Assembly (NCBI GenBank): GCA_038237805.1
Contig: JBBRYI010000002.1
Span: 62,001-126,000 of the forward strand
Origin: JBBQFI01 sp038237805
GTDB taxonomy: Bacteria; Verrucomicrobiota; Verrucomicrobiia; Chthoniobacterales; UBA10450
DNA length: 64,000 nt
Reading direction: 5' to 3'
Both the position numbers and the translations under genes were made by a program. The notes under the pieces are model-generated. The model did no database searches, was not told the DNA's origin, and was given only the letters and a program-made list of their open reading frames with translations. Below, in pieces: positions 54,613 through 61,602 of this stretch (position 1 is its first letter; each line of letters begins with the position of its first letter).

Positions 54613-57600
54613 AAGCAAAAGACGACAATTTGCTGCGGCGCTCGCTGCTTTTTCAATTTTTGCCGGAGGAATATTTCGACAAAATCGTGGCGCTTTTACA
54701 GGAGGAGCAGTATGAGTTCGGCGACATACTCGTTAGGCAAGGTGAGCCGGCCGACGCTTTTTACGTTTTGACTTCCGGGCGTGCGCGCGTCGTGAAACAG
54801 GATCACAACGGAGATGAAATCGTCCTGGCCACGCTCAAACCTGGCGACAGTTTCGGTGAGGCTGCGTTGGCGGAGGGCGGGACCAGAACAGCTTCGGTGC
54901 GTTGCAGCACCGCCGTGGAAGTATTGCGATTGGATCGTGACGATTTTCTGGAACTAACCAAGGAAGTTCCCGAGCTGAAGCACCATGTGGAGATGACGGC
55001 GCGACATCGAGCGCTGCACGGATTCCTCTATGAGTTTAGCAACTTCGGCCGGCTGACTGTGCCGGCGATGCGCAGTGTCATTGAAAAGCTTTCTCCGGTC
55101 GAGTTTGCAAAAGGTAGCTTCATTATTAAAGAGGGCGATGCGGCGGGCCCAATGTACATCATGGAAAAAGGCCGGGCGCGCGCTTTTTCTTCGGACAACG
55201 GAACGCAACGCAACCTCGCCTTTTATCGCGACGGAGATTTTTTCGGCGAGCTCTCTATTCTCAATGGTTCCGCGCGGGCGGCGTCGGTGGAAGCGTTCAC
55301 AGATTGCCGATTGCTCGCGCTCGATCCCGTCGCAGTTCGGGAATTGAAGCGGCGTTTCCCTGAATTCGGGAAACTAATGGAAGAACGTCTGGCACAATAT
55401 CAGGCTAAAACCGAAGCGCGCGTGCCGCTTGATTTCACGACGGAGATGTTGCCGGCGGAAACGGCGACGCACGACAAGCTCGCCCTGGACGGACAACAGA
55501 CGCCGCCCGAGACAGAAGATAAGGACGCACCATTTGCCGACAAAAGCGGTCTCTTTCGCAAAGGCAAAAAACGAATCCGGCGTTTTCAGCACATCGAACA
55601 GATCGATGAGATGGATTGCGGCGCTGCGAGCCTCGGCATGATCTGCCGGCACTTCGGTCGCAAAGTTAGTCTGGCGCGGATCCGCCAGCTTTGTCACACG
55701 GCCACGGATGGAACGAGCCTGAAAGCGTTGTGTCGGGCTGCGACCGAACTCGGCCTGGCGGCGCGCGCGCTAAAAGTTTCGTTACGCAATCTGCCGCTCA
55801 TGCCGTTGCCGGCGATTGTGCACTGGGAAGGCAATCACTGGATGGTGCTTTACGATGTCGCCGATACGTACGTCAAAGTCGCGGATCCGGCTTTGGGTCT
55901 GCGAAAAATTGCACGTAAAGATTTCGAGCAAAACTGGTCCGGTTACGCCGCGCTCTTCGATTACACGATTGCTTTTGAGAAAGCACCCGAGAGCAAAGCG
56001 GGATTGAAATGGCTGCTGCCATTTTTCGTAAAGTTCCGCACGATTTTTCTGCAAGTTATGCTCCTCGCGGTCGCAGTCACTTTCCTGCAACTGCTCTTTC
56101 CGATCTTCACCGAGATGGTGGTCGACAAGGTCATCGTCGAAAAAGATATCGGATTGCTGAAGACCATTTTGCTCGGCTTGGGCGCGGCGCTCTTGTTTGT
56201 CCAGGCGTCGTCGCTCGCACAGGAGTATTTACTGTCCTTTGCGGCAGTGCGACTCGACACCGCGATTCTGGACTATTTGAGCCGACAAATGCTGGCATTG
56301 CCGATGAGTTATTTCACAAGCCGTCGCACAGGAGACATCCAGCGACGACTCGATGGCGCGCGGCAGGTGCGCCAGTTTGCTGTGCAACATGGAATCGGCG
56401 CATTGCTCGCTCTCGTGCAGCTCGCCGGCGCGATTGCTCTCATGCTTCTCTACAGCGCCTCGCTCACCTTTGCCTTTCTTGCCACGGTGCCGCTTTACGG
56501 CGGTCTAATGTATTTTTCGCAGAAGGTGCTTCGGCCACTTTTCGCCGGTGTTGAGGAAAGCCAGGGGAAATACAGTTCGCACCAGATTGATGCCATCAAA
56601 GGAATCGAAGCAGTGAAAGCGGCCGCGGCGGAATCAGTTTTTCGCGATGCAATGTTGAATGAATTTCTCGCGGTCTCGAAAAAAATCTTTCGCAGCAGTT
56701 TTATCGTCATGTCCTACGACAGCGTGCTGCAAACAATCGGCATGATTTCAACGGCGATCTTTCTTTGGGTCGGCGCGAATCAGGTCATGAGCGGCCATCT
56801 CAGCATCGGCGGATTCGTTGCTTTCAGCTCGCTCACTGCGATGGCGTACGGCGGAATTCTCCGCACGCTCGGTGTGTGGGACAACATGCAGTTCGCGACT
56901 GTTCTATTGAATCGCCTGAACGACATTTTCGAGCAGGAACCGGAACAGGGACGCGATCGATCCCATCTCACCCCGGTGCATAGTCTCGAGGGACGCATCG
57001 AACTCCGCGGCGTTAGCTTTAAATACGGCGGACCGGAATCGCCCGACATTTTGAAAAACATCACGCTCGACATCGCGCCGGGCCGGATGGTGGCGCTAGT
57101 CGGGCGTAGCGGTTGTGGCAAAACCACACTCATCAAGTTAATGGCGGGTTTGCTCGAGCCGACCGAAGGAACAATTTCTTTCGACCATGTGGATCTGAAA
57201 ACGTTGAACTATCGCGACGTGCGCAGGCACATCGGAATGGTTTTGCAGGAGAACCATATTTTCAACGAAACGATCGCGCGCAATATTGCTTTTGGTGACG
57301 CGGAACCCGATCTCGATCGCGTGCTGGTCGCGGCGCAAACTGCCGCGGCGCATGACTTCATCATGCGATTGCCGCTCGGTTACGAGACGAAAATTGGCGA
57401 ATCGGGTTTGTCGCTTTCAGGTGGCCAAAAACAGCGCGTCGCCATTGCACGAGCGATTTACAACAATCCGCCGGTGCTCATTTTCGATGAAGCGACAAGT
57501 GCGCTCGACACGGAATCCGAACGTGCAATCCAGGATAACCTGGGCCGGCTCATGACCGGCCGCACCTCCATCGTCATCGCGCATCGTCTGAGTACGATTC

Positions 57601-57722
57601 GCGAAGCGGACTCAATCGTGGTGCTGGAAAAAGGAATGGTCGCCGAGGTTGGAAACCATGATCAGCTCATGGCGCAGCGCGGACTTTATTTTTATCTGTC
57701 GAGTCAGCAGTTGGGGATTTGA
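54609..57722 (+). CDS. Peptidase-containing ABC transporter (C39) with two cyclic-nucleotide-binding domains
   Basis: 1037 residues. Two CAP-like cNMP-binding domains (about 14-130, phosphate cassette SFGEAALAEGGTRTASV; about 140-265, FFGELSILNGSARAASV) are followed by a linker, a C39 peptidase domain (QIDEMDCGAASLGMICRHFG, Cys337; HWEGNHWMVLYDV, His410; ADPALG, Asp426), six membrane helices and an ABC ATPase (VALVGRSGCGKTTL, LSLSGGQKQRVAIARAI, LIFDEATSALD, IAHRLST). The C39 domain cuts leaders after a double glycine while the ABC part exports the product; three double-glycine peptides are encoded at 60132-60680. I chose the ATG at 54609, which overlaps the previous stop (ATGA). Confidence 0.93.
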   Translation: MKAKDDNLLRRSLLFQFLPEEYFDKIVALLQEEQYEFGDILVRQGEPADAFYVLTSGRARVVKQDHNGDEIVLATLKPGDSFGEAALAEGGTRTASVRCSTAVEVLRLDRDDFLELTKEVPELKHHVEMTARHRALHGFLYEFSNFGRLTVPAMRSVIEKLSPVEFAKGSFIIKEGDAAGPMYIMEKGRARAFSSDNGTQRNLAFYRDGDFFGELSILNGSARAASVEAFTDCRLLALDPVAVRELKRRFPEFGKLMEERLAQYQAKTEARVPLDFTTEMLPAETATHDKLALDGQQTPPETEDKDAPFADKSGLFRKGKKRIRRFQHIEQIDEMDCGAASLGMICRHFGRKVSLARIRQLCHTATDGTSLKALCRAATELGLAARALKVSLRNLPLMPLPAIVHWEGNHWMVLYDVADTYVKVADPALGLRKIARKDFEQNWSGYAALFDYTIAFEKAPESKAGLKWLLPFFVKFRTIFLQVMLLAVAVTFLQLLFPIFTEMVVDKVIVEKDIGLLKTILLGLGAALLFVQASSLAQEYLLSFAAVRLDTAILDYLSRQMLALPMSYFTSRRTGDIQRRLDGARQVRQFAVQHGIGALLALVQLAGAIALMLLYSASLTFAFLATVPLYGGLMYFSQKVLRPLFAGVEESQGKYSSHQIDAIKGIEAVKAAAAESVFRDAMLNEFLAVSKKIFRSSFIVMSYDSVLQTIGMISTAIFLWVGANQVMSGHLSIGGFVAFSSLTAMAYGGILRTLGVWDNMQFATVLLNRLNDIFEQEPEQGRDRSHLTPVHSLEGRIELRGVSFKYGGPESPDILKNITLDIAPGRMVALVGRSGCGKTTLIKLMAGLLEPTEGTISFDHVDLKTLNYRDVRRHIGMVLQENHIFNETIARNIAFGDAEPDLDRVLVAAQTAAAHDFIMRLPLGYETKIGESGLSLSGGQKQRVAIARAIYNNPPVLIFDEATSALDTESERAIQDNLGRLMTGRTSIVIAHRLSTIREADSIVVLEKGMVAEVGNHDQLMAQRGLYFYLSSQQLGI
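54729..54738 (+). repeat. Recurrent motif, CTCGTTAGGC
   Basis: In the first cNMP-binding domain of the C39 transporter, Leu-Val-Arg. Confidence 0.8.
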
Positions 57723-57724
57723 GT

Positions 57725-58909
57725 ATGCCAGCACCAGTAATGCAGCGGCCATCAATCGAGACCGAATCGGAAATGCTTCCGCAGGATCCGCCGCCCTGGT
57801 TTGTGCGCACGACGTCGTGGCTTTTGATCGCGATGTTTTTGACGGCCCTACTGGCTGCGATTGTTGTTCGCCTGCCTGAAACGGTGACCTGTCCGTTCGT
57901 GCTCGTGCCGGCACAGGGCGGAGACCCGATTCAATCGCCGCGGCCCGCTGTAGTGGACAAGGTTTGTGTCTCTGAAGGAGAGGCAGTCAAAATGGGAGCG
58001 CTGTTATTTGTTTTGCGCTCGGATGAAATTCGCGGCTGGGATACACAATCACGCACGCTGGGCGAGGATTTGCGCGCGCATGAAGAAAGTTTGGCCAAGA
58101 CCGACACGGCTTACGCTTCGCAATTGGAAATAAAGACAGCGGAAATCGCACAGGCGGAAAGCGAAGTGAAGTTTCGCGAGAAGCATGCTGCGACGAGCCG
58201 CGACCTGGTCGCGCGCATGGAAAAACTTTCCAAGAACGGTGGCATTGCGCAGGTGGAACTAATCAAATTTCGTTTGGAAGCGGCCGAGTCGGAAAAAGAT
58301 TACAGCGTCGCGCAACGCACCTTGCAGCAGGTCAACTTTGATCGGCAGCGAATTCAAACCGAACACGCGAGACAGCGAAATGAGGATATAGCGGAAATCG
58401 AAAAACTTAAGTTTCGGCTCGCAGCCTTGAAAGGCGACATGGAAGGCTCGGAGCTGAATTTGTTATCGGTGCGCGCGCCCTACGATGCCGTTGTCATTTC
58501 TCTCGCACAGCGTAATGCCGGCAGCGTGGTGCAGAATGGCCAGGAACTTTGTCAGCTCGCGCCAACAAATGCGAAACCGCGCGCCCGACTCACCCTCGCC
58601 GAAGCAGGCTTGCCGAAACTCGCCATCGGACAACGCGTGCGATTTTTCTTCGATGCCTTTCCCTATCAACGCTACGGCGCGGTGAACGCGAAGCTCGATT
58701 GGATTAGTCCCTCCACTGTTTCTTCGGCCGAAGGTCCGCACTTCGTCGCTCTCGCGTCGCTTGATGAAGCGAGCATGCCATTGCGCCGGCATCCGCTTTC
58801 GTTGCGCGTGGGCATGGGCGGACAGGCGCGCATTGTTGTGGGACAACGCACGATGATCGAATACGCGTTCGAACCGATCCGGCAATTGCGCGAAAATATG
58901 CGCGAATAA
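57725..58909 (+). CDS. HlyD-like membrane fusion protein
   Basis: 394 residues. One membrane helix (about 30-50, TSWLLIAMFLTALLAAIVVRL), a lipoyl half-domain (SPRPAVVDKVCVSEGEAVKMGALLFVL), a coiled-coil of about 150 residues (100-255), the second lipoyl half (LLSVRAPYDAVVISLAQRNAGSVVQNGQEL) and a beta-barrel end. It would couple the C39 transporter to an outer membrane channel; no TolC gene lies in this locus, so a channel encoded elsewhere (for example at 1425 or 2819) must be used. The ATG at 57725 is preferred; a TTG at 57719 overlaps the transporter stop. Confidence 0.88.
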   Translation: MPAPVMQRPSIETESEMLPQDPPPWFVRTTSWLLIAMFLTALLAAIVVRLPETVTCPFVLVPAQGGDPIQSPRPAVVDKVCVSEGEAVKMGALLFVLRSDEIRGWDTQSRTLGEDLRAHEESLAKTDTAYASQLEIKTAEIAQAESEVKFREKHAATSRDLVARMEKLSKNGGIAQVELIKFRLEAAESEKDYSVAQRTLQQVNFDRQRIQTEHARQRNEDIAEIEKLKFRLAALKGDMEGSELNLLSVRAPYDAVVISLAQRNAGSVVQNGQELCQLAPTNAKPRARLTLAEAGLPKLAIGQRVRFFFDAFPYQRYGAVNAKLDWISPSTVSSAEGPHFVALASLDEASMPLRRHPLSLRVGMGGQARIVVGQRTMIEYAFEPIRQLRENMRE

Positions 58910-58915
58910 TTCGGC

Positions 58916-59920
58916 ATGCTCCTCCAGCCGCGCAGTAAATTAAGAGTCGAGGACCTCACCACGGCGAACGAGGCCATGGCGCGTTGTTTGCGCATCGCTG
59001 CTCTCGCGTCGAAATCGGACGTTCCGGTGGTGTTGCTCGGTGAGACGGGCACGGGAAAGACATTGCTTGCCCACGCAATTCACAACTCATCCGCGCGCGC
59101 GGACAAACCGATCGTTTCATTTAACGCTTCGGCAATGAGCGATACCTTACTCGAAAGTCAGCTCTTCGGTCATGAGCGCGGTGCATTTACTGGCGCACAG
59201 CAAACGGTGAAAGGAAAGTTCGAGCTGGCGAACGATGGAACGCTTTTCCTCGACGAAATCTCGGAAATGAGTCCTCTCGCGCAGGTAAAAATCTTGCGCG
59301 TCCTTGAGTACGGCGAATTCGAACGACTTGGTTCGGAACGCATGTTGACCTCCAATGTGCGGATCATTTGCGCGACCAACTCCTCGCTCCGCGAAAGAGT
59401 GCAGCAGGGAAAATTCCGCGAAGATCTTTACCATCGCCTAAACGGGCTCACGCTCTTGATTCCCGCGTTGCGCGAGCGGCAGGAAGAACTGCCTGCCCTT
59501 ATCGCAGCGGAACTCAAAGCCTCCGCCGCCAGTGAAGGAAAAAACATCACCGCCATTCATCCTGAAGCGATGGAGCGTTTACTTATGTATCCATGGCCCG
59601 GAAATCTGCGGGAGCTTAGCCACACCGTGCGAACGATGACGTTGTTTTGCGATGGATCCGTCATTCTCCCCGAGCACGTGATCTTTCCGCCCGATTTAAA
59701 GAGGAATGAAACAGATGGAGATTACGATAAAACTTCGCTACCCCGCGCGGAAATTTATCAAAACAAGGCGGGGCGTGATCTCTCGCTTTCCGGAGCGGTG
59801 GCACGACACGTTCGTTTTGTTTACGAGCAAACCGGGCGCAACCAGCGCAGAACCGCCAAGGTGCTGGGGATCTCGCGCGGCACGCTCGTTAGGCATCTTC
59901 GCATTATGGCTCAGAATTGA
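58916..59920 (+). CDS. Sigma54-interacting AAA+ transcription activator without receiver domain
   Basis: 334 residues. Walker A GETGTGKT (about 42-49), the sigma54-contact loop GAFTGA (about 89-94), Walker B GTLFLDE and an intact arginine-finger region (FREDLYHRLNGL) make a working AAA+ domain. The C-terminus has a Fis-type helix-turn-helix (RRTAKVLGISRGTLVRHLRIM). There is no N-terminal receiver or PAS domain: the AAA+ domain begins near residue 12, as in PspF. It starts six bases after the HlyD stop. I infer control of the downstream microprotein genes or the export operon; no clear GG-N10-GC promoter was found upstream of either. Confidence 0.9.
   Translation: MLLQPRSKLRVEDLTTANEAMARCLRIAALASKSDVPVVLLGETGTGKTLLAHAIHNSSARADKPIVSFNASAMSDTLLESQLFGHERGAFTGAQQTVKGKFELANDGTLFLDEISEMSPLAQVKILRVLEYGEFERLGSERMLTSNVRIICATNSSLRERVQQGKFREDLYHRLNGLTLLIPALRERQEELPALIAAELKASAASEGKNITAIHPEAMERLLMYPWPGNLRELSHTVRTMTLFCDGSVILPEHVIFPPDLKRNETDGDYDKTSLPRAEIYQNKAGRDLSLSGAVARHVRFVYEQTGRNQRRTAKVLGISRGTLVRHLRIMAQN
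59885..59894 (+). repeat. Recurrent motif, CTCGTTAGGC
   Basis: In the recognition helix of the sigma54 activator, Leu-Val-Arg. Confidence 0.8.
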
Positions 59921-60135
59921 ACCGCGCGGTCTTGCGCCTAGACCACTGCTGGCGCGGAAACGAGGCATTATCCAACTACGAACTCACACGAGAGGAGCGC
60001 GTCGAAAAAATTTCCACTCGTTTCCAAGATGTTTCTGTTCCAAATAGATATGCCGATTTCCGCGCCACCGAAATCACTGATTTCCCTGCGAAAAACACGG
60101 ATGGCATGAATGGTGGTAAGAGGGAGCTAACGTGA
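59917..60135 (+). CDS. Possible small ORF between activator and microprotein genes
   Basis: 72 codons from a TTG that overlaps the activator stop, ending at a TGA that overlaps the GTG of the first microprotein gene. It has no ATG, no visible ribosome binding site and no recognisable domain. The near-end DGMNGGKRELT contains Gly-Gly but lacks the DLxP leader pattern. Coupling at both ends is the only support. Confidence 0.2.
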   Translation: MNRAVLRLDHCWRGNEALSNYELTREERVEKISTRFQDVSVPNRYADFRATEITDFPAKNTDGMNGGKRELT

Positions 60136-60320
60136 GTGCGCCGAAGGGAAAAAAAGATGTGTCTGCTGGAGAATCAGGGATTCGAAAGCAAAAGCGCACA
60201 AAGGAAAAATTGATCCGACTCGATGACTTGATTCCAAAAGAAAACGTCTTGGGCGGGCGTCAATATCTCTTCGGCGTGACTGACACTAATCCAACAACCA
60301 ACAAACAGAAAGAGACCTAA
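60132..60320 (+). CDS. Double-glycine leader microprotein 1
   Basis: 62 residues from a GTG with AGAGGGAG five bases upstream. A Lys-rich N-terminus is followed by LIRLDDLIPKENVLGG (Gly-Gly at 41-42) and a 20-residue tail, RQYLFGVTDTNPTTNKQKET. The pattern D-L-x-P-x5-G-G is shared with microproteins 2 and 3, and a Gly-Gly at this spot is what a C39 peptidase such as the one at 54609 cleaves. The tail has no cysteine. Probable export substrate; activity unknown. Confidence 0.72.
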   Translation: MSAPKGKKDVSAGESGIRKQKRTKEKLIRLDDLIPKENVLGGRQYLFGVTDTNPTTNKQKET

Positions 60321-60321
60321 C

Positions 60322-60483
60322 ATGGCTACAAACAAAAAGAAAAAAGAAGTGAAAGTGCGTGACCTTAAACCGTCGAAAGACGCTAAGGGCGGCATGAGCA
60401 AACTAGCTAACAACCAGGCAAGCAGCGCCCGTTTTAGTGCTGCCAAGCTAACCAGCGCGCAAGCCGGCGTTCAGGCGGGCTAG
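60322..60483 (+). CDS. Double-glycine leader microprotein 2
   Basis: 53 residues, starting one base after the previous stop. Lys-rich start (MATNKKKKEVKV), then RDLKPSKDAKGG (Gly-Gly at 23-24) and a 29-residue tail rich in Ala and Ser (MSKLANNQASSARF and following). The RDLKPxKDAKGG block is identical to that of microprotein 3 except at one position, while the tails are unrelated. Strong candidate for processing by the C39 domain of the transporter encoded 3 kb upstream. Confidence 0.8.
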   Translation: MATNKKKKEVKVRDLKPSKDAKGGMSKLANNQASSARFSAAKLTSAQAGVQAG

Positions 60484-60493
60484 TAGCTACAAG

Positions 60494-60526
60494 AACCGCA
60501 ATGCGGTCCAACCCCGCAGCGCGGTT
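60494..60526 (+). other. Hairpin between microprotein genes 2 and 3
   Basis: AACCGC pairs with GCGGTT, then after an internal AA/GC bulge TGCGG pairs with CCGCA around a 7-base loop. No T-run follows, so it is not an intrinsic terminator; it could stabilise or partition the transcript. Confidence 0.5.
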
Positions 60527-60557
60527 TAAGAAAGACAACAAAGAAGAAAGGAAAAAG

Positions 60558-60680
60558 ATGCCAGCGAAAAAGAAATCAGCGAAGGCTGCGCGCAAGTCGG
60601 TCAAGATGCGCGACCTAAAGCCCGCAAAGGACGCCAAAGGCGGTTCTTCCCGCGCGAACAAACCCAAATACCTCTACTAG
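60558..60680 (+). CDS. Double-glycine leader microprotein 3
   Basis: 40 residues. A strong ribosome binding site (AAGAAAGGA) precedes the ATG. Lys/Ala-rich start (MPAKKKSAKAARKSVKM), then RDLKPAKDAKGG (Gly-Gly at 28-29) and an 11-residue tail SSRANKPKYLY. The leader matches microprotein 2 closely, so the two are homologous in their leaders only. It is the last gene before a terminator at 60704. Confidence 0.8.
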   Translation: MPAKKKSAKAARKSVKMRDLKPAKDAKGGSSRANKPKYLY

Positions 60681-60703
60681 TCGCACTAACGCGATAGTAA
60701 ATT

Positions 60704-60747
60704 GAAACCGCCTCGCGGCTTGCTCCGCCAGGCGGTTTTCATTTTGT
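60704..60747 (+). terminator. Rho-independent terminator of the microprotein genes
   Basis: AAACCGCCT (60705-60713) pairs with AGGCGGTTT (60730-60738), with an inner GCGG/CCGC stem, followed by TTTTCATTTT. It marks the end of the transcript carrying the microproteins. Confidence 0.9.
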
Positions 60748-60782
60748 ACCAATCTTCCACTCGTTAGGAATTTGCTCCGGCC

Positions 60783-61514
60783 TTACTCCATCGCCGCAGC
60801 AGCTCGGTGGTTCCCTTCGAGTTCCAAAACCATCCGCCGGATGTGGCGATAACTCTGGTGCGATTCCAGAAATCTCAGACTTTCCTGCGAATCGCCCCAC
60901 TTCAGAATCTGAATCGGTTCGCTGCGTGCGCCCCATGCATTCATCTCGTTAGGCGTCGCCATATAGAGATCGATCGTATTTCGGCCAGCTAAGGCCCACC
61001 CGTAGTCATCGACACGATAGATTTGCCCGGTGGAAAGGAGGCGAAAGATCGTTCCCGCCGGCCAACGCGACCAATCGGCAGCGGCGCTTCCATATGTGCC
61101 CGGCGGTTGAACGGCATATCGTGTCACGCTAGATGTCGTTCGCTTAATTGCGCTGCCGCTTCTCTGGATCGTTGTGGTTTCGGTCATCGAAAAAGGTTGC
61201 AGCGGCGTTTCTGAAAGCGACGCGCGATGGTAGTTGCTCTCTTCATCGCCATCCACGGGCAAAGCGCGCGGCGCGACCGCAGCCGTGCGCATCGGTCGGC
61301 TCGCCGCATGCAGCTCGCCACCCAGCGCATTGTGATTACTGAATTGGACGTGGTCCGACTCGGTGTGCGTATAAGCGGTCGTGCGAATGGTTTGAAAGTC
61401 AGCCTTCGCTAACGGCGTCTCATACGCCGGCAATTGCCGGGTTGTGCCGCAGGCGCCGAGCAAAAAGATAGCGCCAATGCCAAAGGCGAATCGGAAAAAG
61501 TCGCGGCGTTCCAA
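60783..61514 (-). CDS. Lipoprotein with C-terminal 3D domain
   Basis: 243 residues, apparently from a TTG (MERRDFFRFAFGIGAIFLLGACG); LLGAC is a lipobox with lipidation at about Cys22. After a Ser/Thr-rich spacer, the C-terminal part WPAGTIFRLLSTGQIYRVDDYGWALAGRNTIDLYM carries the acidic residues of the 3D (Asp-Asp-Asp) domain, known from MltA-type lytic transglycosylases and similar wall enzymes. No second catalytic domain is evident. Possibly acts on peptidoglycan in the periplasm. Converges on the microprotein terminator. Confidence 0.78.
   Translation of the reverse strand: MERRDFFRFAFGIGAIFLLGACGTTRQLPAYETPLAKADFQTIRTTAYTHTESDHVQFSNHNALGGELHAASRPMRTAAVAPRALPVDGDEESNYHRASLSETPLQPFSMTETTTIQRSGSAIKRTTSSVTRYAVQPPGTYGSAAADWSRWPAGTIFRLLSTGQIYRVDDYGWALAGRNTIDLYMATPNEMNAWGARSEPIQILKWGDSQESLRFLESHQSYRHIRRMVLELEGNHRAAAAME
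60945..60954 (+). repeat. Recurrent motif, CTCGTTAGGC
   Basis: In the 3D-domain lipoprotein gene, opposite direction, Pro-Asn-Glu. A 9/10 copy (last base A) lies just past that gene's stop at 60760. Confidence 0.8.
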
Positions 61515-61602
61515 GTGCGATCGCAGAAGTTATTAACAGTTATTCACAAACGGGCAAGCCAATCTTATCGTCAGCGCCAGAATTTTGCGTAATCTCCGCT
61601 TC

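Noticed and set aside
60322..60680. Microproteins 2 and 3 as DNA-binding or histone-like basic peptides
   Set aside because: Their Lys-rich starts fit this superficially, but the conserved DLKPxKDAKGG and the C39 transporter context explain them better.
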